A stretch of DNA of 64,000 nucleotides from an uncultured Clostridia bacterium (GTDB lineage: Bacteria > Bacillota > Clostridia > TANB77 > CAG-508). The stretch lies in NCBI GenBank assembly GCA_934182605.1, contig CAKPRQ010000003.1, forward strand, positions 1 to 64,000. The letters run 5' to 3'. How positions within the stretch are numbered: the first letter of the stretch is position 1; the number at the start of each line of letters is the position of its first letter. The notes beneath the pieces were generated by a model. The model had not been told where the DNA came from. It did not search any database and saw nothing but the letters and a program-made list of their open reading frames with translations. Made by a program: the position numbers and the translations under genes. Below are positions 1 to 8,192 of the stretch, piece after piece.

Positions 1-138
1 TCTATTAAATAAGCCATTTCCATCCACTATTGCTGCTATTGCTACACCTGCTAATATAAGCATTACCACTACTGTTATTACTAAAGCAACTAAAGTTATT
101 CCTTTTTGTTTTTGTTCTTTTCTTAAATAATTTTTCAT
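1..138 (-). CDS. Type IV pilin / pseudopilin-like protein, N-terminal part only
   Basis: Only the first 46 codons are inside the window; the gene runs off the left edge. The ATG at 138 follows a GAGGAA-type ribosome binding site. A short basic leader ending in KQKG is followed by ITLVALV and about 20 uninterrupted hydrophobic residues, then DGNGLF. This is the class III (prepilin peptidase) signal and N-terminal helix of type IV pilins and type II secretion pseudopilins. Cleavage would follow Gly13. The mature residue 5 is Ala, not the usual Glu. In this family the helix anchors the subunit in the membrane before assembly. The rest of the protein, and so its exact role, cannot be seen. Confidence 0.75.
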   Translation of the reverse strand, partial: MKNYLRKEQKQKGITLVALVITVVVMLILAGVAIAAIVDGNGLFNR

Positions 139-530
139 ATACATTCCTCATTTTCTCCTCTTTATTTTTAACTTTTCTTTAAATATAACTAAAAAATATA
201 TATAATTGCATACTATAATTTAGATTCTCCTATCTTAGAAATATTATAAATTTTAGTCATATTTTGACTATTTTTATCTTATCACATTTTATTTTTTTTT
301 ACAATACTTTTTTTATAAAATTATGATTAAGTTAGAGAAGACGTAACTTTTGAAAAATCGTGATATAGAGCTATTTGTAAGTTATGCACTTAATTGTGTC
401 TCATTATACATATTCTTTTAATTATCTCTATTTTCCTTTTTTAAATATTCCTCCCATATAATTACTGCTTTATGTCATTTTTTTGTCTCTAGGCATTAAT
501 AATATATCTTCTACTTGGTTTATTATTTCT
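139..530. other. Gene-free AT-rich stretch with a partial copy of repeat family C
   Basis: No open frame of note. Around 360-405 the sequence (agctatttgtaagttatg and onward) resembles the left arm of the hairpin repeat at 58541-58697 (agctatttgcaagtcaag), roughly three bases in four by eye. A short direct repeat, taacttttgaaaaat, occurs near 344 and again near 1427, on either side of the broken ATPase gene. Confidence 0.4.
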
Positions 531-1362
531 CTATAGTTCAAGACTATTTTGATTTAGCAAAAACTCTTGTATTCCCATTACAACAATACCATCTTCCGTT
601 CTCCATAACTTTATATTATCTTTTACAATAATAATTTTTTTGAAACTATCTCCAATATTATTTAAAGACTTGGATTCTTGTATTGTTTTTTCTTGGGTGT
701 CTAAATTTAATGCTGATTGAATATAATATCTTTTATTTCCTAAATTACATACAAAGTCAACTTCTAACTTTTTTCTTATCGCTTTTTCTCTAACCTCAAC
801 CACACCTACATCCACGTTATATCCTCTTACCAACAATTCGTTATATATAATATTTTCCATTAAATGATTTTCCTCTTGTTGTCTAAAATTTAATCTCGCA
901 TTTCTTAACCCTATATCTGTAAAATAATATTTTTGAGGAGTTTGAATATATTTTTTTCTTTAATATCATACCTAGTAGATTTATTTACAATAAAAGCATC
1001 TTCTATATATGCTATAAAGGTTAATGGCATTCCACCATAAGTTACATATTCATTCCAAGCTTCATATTTATCTCCATCAAAGACAGACACAAATTCCGAA
1101 AAAGATAATGGACTAACTTTAACTTGGTCACTTCTTCCCCTAAATTCTGTTATTATATGTGAAGATAAAAACTTTGAATTACTTCCAGTTACATACACAT
1201 CAAGATTTTTTTCGTACAATAAACCATTTAATACGAATTCAAATCCATCAACTAATTGTATTTCATCTAAAAGAATATAATACATATAATTATTTTTACT
1301 AGTCCATTCTCTTTTTTATTTATTAATCTATTTAGATATAAATCTCTTTTTATTTCCTTCAT
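531..1362 (-). pseudogene. Decayed AAA ATPase with DUF4143 domain
   Basis: Three pieces of one gene are recognisable. The start (ATG at 1362, GGAGG just upstream) gives MKEIKRDLYLNRLINKKENG, the usual beginning of this prokaryotic ATPase family. The sequence then jumps to YYILLDEIQL (Walker B region), TGSNSKFLS and EFRGR, ending near 911. A last frame, open from about 945 to 531, carries TPQKYYFTDIGLRN and the DUF4143 end (ENIIYNELLVRGYNVDVG, KKIIIVKDNIK). The stretch that should hold the Walker A P-loop is missing, so ATP binding is lost. A second deletion and frame change lies between the last two pieces. Intact relatives have about 400 residues. None of the breaks is at a CGG codon, so this looks like ordinary decay. 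Confidence 0.85.
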
Positions 1363-1478
1363 ACAAAAACCTCCATTGAAGATTTTTGACACATTAATGT
1401 TACATTTCAAGTAAAAAGAACATATAACTTTTGAAAAATAATTACTAAACTATAACACCACAATCTATTACAAAAAAT

Positions 1479-2753
1479 TTACATTTTTTTCTTCTTTATC
1501 ACATAAAACATTACACTTGATAAGGCAATAACTATAATAATTCCAACTCCTACTAATATATAATTATTCTTTTTATTTTCTTGATTATTTTCATTTGCAA
1601 TATTATTTTCTTCTAAATTTTCAACATCATTTCCTGTTATATTATTCTCTTCTCCTAATAAAGCAGATAATCTTTCTACTTGTACTTCATGTTCTTTTTT
1701 ATATTCTGCTTCTTCTTGAGCATTTCTTCTATGTGCTATTATTTCAAACGTTTTAGTTGTTATTCCATTTTCAGCTGTTACAGTAATTTCTATTTTATTG
1801 TCACCTTCCACCAAATTTTCATGACCTGTTATTTTTACATTTGCTTTTTCTTTTTGTGGAATTGCTAATATTGTTAACGATGTTATATCATTTGGCACTT
1901 CTACTTTATATTTTGTAATATTACTATAATATTCTGGTTCTAGCATTCCTTCTCTTATAGCCAAAGTTTCTAAATCTGCATTTGCATTTTCTTTATTATC
2001 TGTTTTTGTTACATATATTTTATATTCAGTTTTTGTGCTTTTATCTTTTGATTCTACTGTAATAATAATTGTATTTAAACAATTTTTCCAATTTTCATTT
2101 CCAGTTACAGTAACATTTGCCTCCTTATTTTCTGGTATTGCAGTTACTACTGTTCCTGTTATTGTAGTATCTACAGTAATATAATATTCTAAAGTATCTG
2201 GATTGAATTCTGGTACAATTCCTTCATATTCTAATCGCATTATTTTTAATTTGCTATTATTATCAGGCACATTTTCTTCTGTTACATTTTCGCCATTTAA
2301 AAGTAATTGTTCTGTATTACTTTCTTCATTTCCAATTTTTATTTCTTTTAAACTATTTTCTATTATTACTTGTTCACCAGTTTCACTGTAGAATTCGCCA
2401 CTTATTACAATACTTGTATTTCCTTCTGTAATCGCTTTAAATATGAAGGGATTACTCTCTATACTCTCGTTATTTTTGCCATTATCACTAACCCATGTAT
2501 AACGAATAACATTATCAACTATATTCGAATTTTCAGGCATATTTACCGCTTCTAATTTCGTATTATCCCAATATATTCCTAAAGTAAAAGATGCAACAGG
2601 AATAGAACTCAAATTTACTTTGATTTCAAATTCTTCACCTACTCCAACTTGCTCTTTACTACTTACAATATTTATTTTTCCCTCTGCGAAAGTACAACTA
2701 CTTCCTAGTAAAAATAATAATATAACAAAAATTAATACTTTAAAACTTTTCAT
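1479..2753 (-). CDS. Membrane-anchored cohesin / cadherin-like beta-sandwich protein
   Basis: 424 residues. A signal peptide (1-24) leads to a cohesin-type domain (about 26-140), recognisable from KINIVSSKEQVGVGEEFEI and LGIYWDNTKLEAV. Two cadherin-like beta-sandwich repeats follow (about 165-250 and 258-342). Then come a charged Asn/Glu-rich spacer and a C-terminal membrane helix (about 395-420) ending in KKKKM. It has no LPXTG motif, so it is probably held by the membrane helix with the cohesin outside. It is the last gene of a minus-strand cluster with a dockerin protein, a sortase and a second cohesin protein. By family knowledge a cohesin binds a dockerin, and the neighbour at 3001-5259 has one. 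Pairing of these two is inferred. Confidence 0.8.
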   Translation of the reverse strand: MKSFKVLIFVILLFLLGSSCTFAEGKINIVSSKEQVGVGEEFEIKVNLSSIPVASFTLGIYWDNTKLEAVNMPENSNIVDNVIRYTWVSDNGKNNESIESNPFIFKAITEGNTSIVISGEFYSETGEQVIIENSLKEIKIGNEESNTEQLLLNGENVTEENVPDNNSKLKIMRLEYEGIVPEFNPDTLEYYITVDTTITGTVVTAIPENKEANVTVTGNENWKNCLNTIIITVESKDKSTKTEYKIYVTKTDNKENANADLETLAIREGMLEPEYYSNITKYKVEVPNDITSLTILAIPQKEKANVKITGHENLVEGDNKIEITVTAENGITTKTFEIIAHRRNAQEEAEYKKEHEVQVERLSALLGEENNITGNDVENLEENNIANENNQENKKNNYILVGVGIIIVIALSSVMFYVIKKKKM

Positions 2754-2804
2754 AAAAGATAAATCAACCCTCTCTAAAATTTTAATATGTAATACGTAGG
2801 TTTT

Positions 2805-2971
2805 TAAATATAAAATTTTGCAGAGTTACACTATTCATGAGAAAATAGAGTTAAAATTTCTTAATATTTTTTACGGAAAGAGTTCAAGTTTACCTTGGAA
2901 GGGTGCCGTAAAAAATATTTAGAAATTATACGAATATTTTATCTGATAGTTAACTCAAAAAATTTTATATT
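2805..2971. repeat. MITE-like palindromic repeat, family A, copy 1
   Basis: About 165 bp lying between two genes of the cohesin/dockerin cluster. It is nearly identical, in opposite orientation, to 52247-52409. Each copy is an imperfect palindrome whose centre reads TTTTTTACGGAAAGAG, then CCTTGGAAGGG, then CCGTAAAAAAT. The outer arms carry related stretches around AAATTTTG and CAAAAAATTT. There is no coding capacity. The size, internal pairing and AT-rich ends fit a miniature inverted-repeat element. Confidence 0.8.
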
Positions 2972-3000
2972 AAAAACCTTACAATAAAATTATATTTAAA

Positions 3001-5259
3001 TTAAATTTTCTGACTTATTATCTTTAATTCTAATATATGCCTTTGTATTAATAAAGAGTCATAAGATGATGGATTTCTACCATTTTTATTTATATTACCT
3101 GCTTTTATAAAAGCTCCTGTTAATTTTTCTATTTCTAATATATGTCTTTGTAATACTAATAAATCCACACTATTTATTTTTCCATCTCCATTTACATCTC
3201 CATAAAGTATTATTATATACTCTATTTTTACACTTCCACTCTCATCTATGAATTTTATTTTAGCACCTGTTCCTGCATTTTCTGTATCTGTTAAAAGTTT
3301 TCCTTTTGAATCATATATTTCTACTTTATAATTTGTAGTTATTTTTCCTCTTATTTGGCTGACTTTCATATTTTTATAATCCCAACCTATTATTTCATTT
3401 TGATTTATTTGTAAATTTTCATCAAATTTTATTTCACCTTCTGCTAATTTAGGTACTACATTTACTTGTAATTCTGTTCTTACTTTTCCATCCGCTGTTT
3501 CTACTAATATTTTAGTTTTTCCTTCTTTAACTGCTGTTATTTTTCCATCTTGAGTAACAGTTGCAATATCTTCTGTTTCACTCCTATAATTCAGTTTTGT
3601 ACTATCTGCATCTGAAGGAAGTAATACTGGAATTATACTATAAGTATCTCCTTCTTGTAAGATTAAATTATCTAGTCCTAATTGAATTTCTTCTACAGGT
3701 GTATATACTGTTACATCTATAGAATCTGATACATTATTGCTCTTAGATTTTACTGTAATTGTTGCTTTTCCTGATTTTAATCCTATTATCTTTCCACTAC
3801 TATCTACAGTAGCCACAGATGGATTGCTAGATGAATATGCTATTGCTTGGTTTTTCGCTTCTTCTGGCATTATTTCTACTTTTAATGTTTTCCTGTCTCC
3901 CCTTTTTATATTTGTATCATCTAATGATACTGTTATTTGTTCTATTTCTATATTTGGCAATTCTTTTATATAATTTTGAAATACATAACCTACAATTCCA
4001 TTTGGAAGTCTTACTTTGTCCCACAATTCTCCAGCTTGTTTTCCTTTTGCAATTCTTGTCATTACAACATCTCTATTTACAGATATTAATGTTTCATATG
4101 AAGTTCCTGGTCCTGTTCTTACATTTAAAGTTGTACTTACATCTGCATATACTTTTGTATTATCTTCTATAAAATCTGATGTTTTTATACTTGGGCTTTG
4201 CACAGGTTCTGTAGGCATATTTTTATAAATTGGTATTATAAAAGTTATAGTATTATTTAAAATTCCTACATTTGTATAACCGTTATAAATTAATTTTCCT
4301 TCACTATATGGCGCTAATACATTTGTCATATATTGGTGCCAAAATAAACTTCCTCCTGTATTACTTATAACATGAAACTTTTGCAAATACACAGTATCTT
4401 GTCCTAAATGAATGTAACTTGAACCTATAAAAATTCCTCCACCTGTAATCGCCTTCTCTTTATTATTCCATGGTATTAAATATTTATCTTTAGTAGTTTG
4501 GCTTGCTCCTTTTCCATCTTTTGCATACTGCAATCCATTTTTTATAGCTCCCATAGGTTCTGAGGAACTTGTTGCTCCAATATTATAAAAATTATAATAT
4601 CCTTCAAATCCTGCTACAGTTCCACTAATGGAAGCATGCGATAAAAATGGTCCTACTTCTTGTTTTATTCTTGAAGCTAAATGATAACTACTTACTTGAG
4701 AACGTTTACCTGCGGCTGAAATAAGGTCTGAATATTTACTAGACATAGTTACTGTACTACCAGAACTAGTTTTATAATCTACTATACGATTATAAAATTC
4801 TGTACCGTACAATATTTTTTCAATACCCTCTATAGTATCAGTTTTAGCATCATAAGATAATGCTTCAAATTGAAATATTCTTACTTCATTTAAAAAATTT
4901 CTTGGATCCATAGCATATTCTAATGCTTGTCTCGAGCAATCTACCCATCCAGCATCTACTTCTACATTATATTCTCCAGGTTTGGTATTTTTCCAACTAT
5001 CAGAATATGATTTAGGCACTAAATTTTTACCAAATTGATTTTCTTGGTCTATTACATAATTCCAATCTAAATCTATATTTAAAGGAACAAAATTCCAGTT
5101 AGGATATTTTTTCTGCAATTCTTCTAAATATGGTCTATAACCTTCTGGGAAACTTGCTAAATTATTTTTAGGCTCTGCTAAAGAATTTACTTGTATTATA
5201 GTAAATACTACAACTAAAATATATAATATTAAAATTACATATATTCTTTTACGCTTCAT
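3001..5259 (-). CDS. Secreted glucosaminidase-like protein with SH3, two Big2 domains and a dockerin
   Basis: 752 residues, secreted (N-terminal signal or anchor helix 7-26). Residues about 35-340 resemble LytB/GH73-type endo-beta-N-acetylglucosaminidases (GWVDCSRQALEYAMDPRNFL, then ILYGTEFYN, then SRIKQEVGPF). These cut the glycan strands of peptidoglycan. An SH3b domain follows (LNVRTGPGTSYETL, about 375-435), then two bacterial Ig-like Big2 domains (about 440-605). The C-terminus is a type I dockerin with two calcium-loop repeats: GDVNGDGKINSVDLLVLQRH, and a degenerate second one (NINKNGRNPSSYDSLLIQRH). The gene stands between a sortase gene and a cohesin gene, so the enzyme may be held at the cell surface by cohesin-dockerin binding. 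The catalytic Glu was not pinned down. Confidence 0.85.
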   Translation of the reverse strand: MKRKRIYVILILYILVVVFTIIQVNSLAEPKNNLASFPEGYRPYLEELQKKYPNWNFVPLNIDLDWNYVIDQENQFGKNLVPKSYSDSWKNTKPGEYNVEVDAGWVDCSRQALEYAMDPRNFLNEVRIFQFEALSYDAKTDTIEGIEKILYGTEFYNRIVDYKTSSGSTVTMSSKYSDLISAAGKRSQVSSYHLASRIKQEVGPFLSHASISGTVAGFEGYYNFYNIGATSSSEPMGAIKNGLQYAKDGKGASQTTKDKYLIPWNNKEKAITGGGIFIGSSYIHLGQDTVYLQKFHVISNTGGSLFWHQYMTNVLAPYSEGKLIYNGYTNVGILNNTITFIIPIYKNMPTEPVQSPSIKTSDFIEDNTKVYADVSTTLNVRTGPGTSYETLISVNRDVVMTRIAKGKQAGELWDKVRLPNGIVGYVFQNYIKELPNIEIEQITVSLDDTNIKRGDRKTLKVEIMPEEAKNQAIAYSSSNPSVATVDSSGKIIGLKSGKATITVKSKSNNVSDSIDVTVYTPVEEIQLGLDNLILQEGDTYSIIPVLLPSDADSTKLNYRSETEDIATVTQDGKITAVKEGKTKILVETADGKVRTELQVNVVPKLAEGEIKFDENLQINQNEIIGWDYKNMKVSQIRGKITTNYKVEIYDSKGKLLTDTENAGTGAKIKFIDESGSVKIEYIIILYGDVNGDGKINSVDLLVLQRHILEIEKLTGAFIKAGNINKNGRNPSSYDSLLIQRHILELKIISQKI

Positions 5260-5283
5260 TATTTTAGTCCTTTCTTTATTATT

Positions 5284-5919
5284 TTACGTTTTCTCTATCC
5301 CTTGTACAATTAATCTATCATCATTAGAATAGCTGGTGCAAGTAATAAGTGTAACTACTCTTTTGCTATCAGTTTCTTGATTAATTGGCTCCAAATTTTT
5401 ATAATTCACTTTATAAATGTCTGAAACGACGTACGTATACTTACCGTTTTTATTATCTAATAAAAAAAATTCTTCTCCTACTTCTAATTCCTTTAAATCT
5501 GAAAACATATTTTCTTTTTCGTAATTATGACCTGCTATACAAAAGTTCCCAATTTCATTTGGATTAGGTCCCCAAAATTTTACTATACATTTATCCATTG
5601 TTTCCTTACTAAAATCTCTGAGTACATAGCTTTCTAAATTTATTTTAGGTATTATTAATTGTGCTACTACCGGATAAGATAAATAAGTCTCTGAAATTTC
5701 TACTATCTCCTTTGTTTTCTCTTCTTCAATTATTACTTCTTTGGATTTTGAGTTAATTTCTTGAGTTGCAATATCTTCTCTAAATTCAATTTTATTTTCT
5801 TTTATTATTTCAAAAATGGTATAAATTATACAAGTCATAATTAGAAGTAAAATAATAAATCGAATCCTTTTTCGTATTTTATTTTTTTGTTTTATCCTTT
5901 CAGCTCTTCTACTTTTCAT
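5284..5919 (-). CDS. Sortase of the cohesin cluster
   Basis: 211 residues with one N-terminal membrane helix (about 19-40) after a basic start. The sortase fold is shown by the catalytic His in AGHNY, the catalytic Cys in VTLITCTS and the Arg in DDRLIVQG. Sortases cleave an LPXTG-like motif and join the protein to the cell wall or to another protein. The gene lies between the LPKTG protein at 6008-7069 and the dockerin protein, so the LPKTG protein is the likely substrate. The sequence looks closer to class D or E than to class B, but the class is not certain. Confidence 0.88.
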   Translation of the reverse strand: MKSRRAERIKQKNKIRKRIRFIILLLIMTCIIYTIFEIIKENKIEFREDIATQEINSKSKEVIIEEEKTKEIVEISETYLSYPVVAQLIIPKINLESYVLRDFSKETMDKCIVKFWGPNPNEIGNFCIAGHNYEKENMFSDLKELEVGEEFFLLDNKNGKYTYVVSDIYKVNYKNLEPINQETDSKRVVTLITCTSYSNDDRLIVQGIEKT

Positions 5920-5977
5920 CTCTACCTCTTCATTTTTAATTAAAGTACTTAAGTATATTTTGTATTTTATGTAGTAA

Positions 5978-5999
5978 GAGATTTCTTAAAAGAAATCTC
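5978..5999 (-). terminator. Hairpin after the LPKTG cohesin gene
   Basis: A 10-bp stem (GAGATTTCTT / AAGAAATCTC) lies just after the stop of the 6008-7069 gene. The following T-run is poor, so it may be only a pause site or RNA-stability stem within the operon. Confidence 0.4.
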
Positions 6000-6007
6000 C
6001 TTAATTA

Positions 6008-7069
6008 TTAATTTTTCCTTCTTAATGCAATATACGCTATACTTAAAACTGCAATCACACCAGCTATTTCAAAATACATTGTATTACCAGTTTTTGGCAA
6101 TTCAGCTGGTTTTTCTTCAGTCTTATTATCATTTGCTCCATTATTTCCTGTTAAATCTCCTGGTTTTACTGTTCCATTACCTTCTGTTTCTCCTGGTTTT
6201 TCAATTTCTTCTGGTGGCAATTGTGTAGAATTTTCTACTACTTTTACTTTAAAAGTATTGCTTACAATTTCAGCATCTGAAGCATCTCTATCTATTACAG
6301 ATAATTTTATTGTATATTCACCTACAGCACTAAACAAACCTCTTACATCTAATTCTTTTACAACGTCTTTACCACCAATAGGATCTCCTGATGCATCTCC
6401 CCAACCACTTTCTAAGATATCATGTTCTAAACTTTGGCTATCTATTGCTAATAATTTTGCAGTTGCATTTGCTGGGCTTGTAATCTCTCCTATTATTCTA
6501 GTATGCTCATAGTTCTTCCCCATTGCAGAACGTATAACAAGTTTCATATCTTTTTCTACATTTTTGATAACATCTCCAGAATAATTAAGTTCAATACTAT
6601 AATCTTCATATATTGGTTCTACTACAATATTTTTTACAATAGGTACTGAGACATCATCATAATTTACCGAAGCATCATTATTGGCTAAACCTTCCATTGT
6701 TACACTTAAATCTGTAGGGTTAGAAGTTACAATTCCTTCTTTAGCTTTAAATGTAACAGACATATTATCACTTGGGCTACTACCACCACTAGAATCAAAG
6801 AAATATACTCTTACCCTAGTACCATTATCATTAGGTGTTCCACCTTCTGCAGATACATATTCTAATAAATTATTATCATAAGCAACATCTACAGTATATG
6901 CACCTAAATCTTGTCCAAAATTAACATTTATTTTCACAGTTTCGCCTGGATGTACAGTTTGCTTATCTGTTGTTATATCTATTGTTCCTAAAGGTGCTGC
7001 AAAAACATAAGCAGAAAATAATATTGTTAAACAGAGAAAAATGGCCATTACGCTAATAATTTTTTTCAT
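6008..7069 (-). CDS. LPKTG cell-wall-anchored cohesin protein
   Basis: 353 residues. A signal peptide (1-24) precedes a cohesin-type domain (about 27-155: TDKQTVHPGETVKINVNFG, VDVAYDNNLLEYVSAEGG). A second beta-rich domain spans about 158-280. A Gly/Asn/Glu/Lys linker leads to LPKTG, a membrane helix and RRKN, a complete sortase signal. The protein is the first gene of the cluster and is probably the wall-linked scaffold that the dockerin enzyme binds. It carries one cohesin, unlike cellulosomal scaffoldins, which have many, and no carbohydrate-binding module is visible. Pairing with the dockerin at 3001-5259 is inferred from context. Confidence 0.85.
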   Translation of the reverse strand: MKKIISVMAIFLCLTILFSAYVFAAPLGTIDITTDKQTVHPGETVKINVNFGQDLGAYTVDVAYDNNLLEYVSAEGGTPNDNGTRVRVYFFDSSGGSSPSDNMSVTFKAKEGIVTSNPTDLSVTMEGLANNDASVNYDDVSVPIVKNIVVEPIYEDYSIELNYSGDVIKNVEKDMKLVIRSAMGKNYEHTRIIGEITSPANATAKLLAIDSQSLEHDILESGWGDASGDPIGGKDVVKELDVRGLFSAVGEYTIKLSVIDRDASDAEIVSNTFKVKVVENSTQLPPEEIEKPGETEGNGTVKPGDLTGNNGANDNKTEEKPAELPKTGNTMYFEIAGVIAVLSIAYIALRRKN

Positions 7070-7244
7070 GAAAAATTCCTCCTTCTTAACAATATTATGT
7101 CATTCTTTTTAAAATTTATATTGGGAATTTTTTGAAAATTTAAGAAAAAATTTTAATAAAAAAATAGAGTATTATTTAGTACATCAGAAATATTAATTTT
7201 TTTAACATTTTAAATGTACTTTACATATACTCTAATTACTCAAA

Positions 7245-7642
7245 TTATATATTTACAATTTCATACTCTCTATTTCCAAGTCCTAACTCGTTTGCGGCTT
7301 CAATTGTACGTATTCCATGTCTTGAATTCATTCTTTCTATTAAAGCTGCTTTTCCTTTACTTTGCAAGCATCTACCATAGATTCTAAAAATAAATCATTA
7401 ATATCATAATTTACAAAATATGAAGAATCATTTGTAATTACTTGTATAAATGCTTTTTTCTCATTTTTCTCTATACTTATACCTGGTATAAAAGAAATTC
7501 CGTCTTCATAATTTGTATTTTTAAAATACCAACCTTCGAAATAATTACTATTTTTATTTAAATATTTTTCACCTTGAAATAAATCAGGATTTTTTATTAA
7601 AAACAATCTTTTCATACTATATATTTTTTCCAAAATATTCAA
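7245..7642 (-). pseudogene. Chimeric remnant: start of a tocopherol-cyclase-like gene joined to another gene's end
   Basis: The first 80 or so residues from ATG 7642 (NPDLFQGEKYLNKNSNYFEG, WYFKNTN, ISFIPGISIE, AFIQVITNDSSYFV) look like the N-terminus of tocopherol-cyclase-like proteins found in Clostridia. These normally exceed 300 residues. The similarity stops abruptly near 7385. The remaining bases continue open in another frame, KGKAALIERMNSRHGIRT then NELGLGNREYE, to a stop at 7245. That piece looks like a genuine C-terminus of an unrelated protein I do not recognise. A deletion joining two genes explains the pattern best. Confidence 0.6.
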
Positions 7643-7807
7643 TTCTATTCAAAATCTCACTAATTTTATAATGTTTCCTTCTTAATATATAACTTTTTTA
7701 TTTGATTTTAATATTCGCAAAATTGTTTTAAATCAAGATTTTGCAGCTGCTAGATATTCTTTTACTAAATTGTAATAATTTTTTTATATTTTTTTGTAGA
7801 AAAGTAT

Positions 7808-7836
7808 TGACATATTAAAAAAAATGATGTATACTT
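7808..7836 (+). promoter_or_regulatory. Sigma-A promoter of the tRNA operon
   Basis: A perfect TTGACA (7808-7813), a 17-bp spacer and TATACT (7831-7836) lie 40 bp before the first tRNA. Confidence 0.9.
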
Positions 7837-7875
7837 ATAACTGCGTTAAGAAATTAAATTAAATATTTTCTAAAT

Positions 7876-7952
7876 GCGCCCTTAGCTCAGTTGGTCAGAG
7901 CAACCGGCTCATAACCGGTGGGTCCAAGGTTCGAATCCTTGAGGGCGCACCA
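7876..7952 (+). tRNA. tRNA with CAT anticodon (Met or lysidine-modified Ile2)
   Basis: 77 nt including an encoded CCA. The acceptor stem is GCGCCCT/AGGGCGC. The D-arm is AGCTCAGTTGGTCAGAGC. The anticodon loop is CTCATAA with CAT at 7910-7912. The T-arm contains GGTTCGAATCC. It lacks the initiator tRNA's acceptor mismatch. CGGCTCATAACCG in the anticodon arm resembles tRNA-Ile2 genes, in which CAT is modified to read ATA; elongator Met is the alternative. Confidence 0.93.
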
Positions 7953-7965
7953 TTTTATTTTATAC

Positions 7966-8051
7966 GGGTAGGTGGCCGAGTGGCTAAAGGCGGCAGACTG
8001 TAAATCTGTTCTCATTTGAGTACGATGGTTCGAATCCATCCCTGCCCACCA
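7966..8051 (+). tRNA. tRNA-Tyr (GTA)
   Basis: 86 nt with an encoded CCA and a long variable arm. The acceptor pair is GGGTAGG/CCTGCCC. The anticodon GTA is at 8000-8002 in CAGACTGTAAATCTG. The T-arm contains GGTTCGAATCC. It is co-transcribed with the preceding tRNA, 13 bp apart. Confidence 0.95.
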
Positions 8052-8056
8052 ACAAA

Positions 8057-8094
8057 AATCATTTTATAGTAAGACTATAAAATGATTATTTTTT
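8057..8094 (+). terminator. Intrinsic terminator of the tRNA operon
   Basis: A 14-bp perfect stem (AATCATTTTATAGT / ACTATAAAATGATT) with a 3-nt loop is followed by ATTTTTTATTTT. Confidence 0.92.
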
Positions 8095-8192
8095 ATTTTA
8101 AAACGATGGTTTCGAAAAGCATCTGTCTTAATTCTTAATGAAGTAAAGAAAAAACACATCTACTCCTTAAAAATTAGATGTGTTTTTACAAT

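Noticed and set aside
1479..7069. Calling the cohesin/dockerin genes a cellulosome
   Set aside because: There is one cohesin per protein, no glycoside hydrolase for plant polymers and no carbohydrate-binding module. The enzyme resembles a peptidoglycan glucosaminidase.
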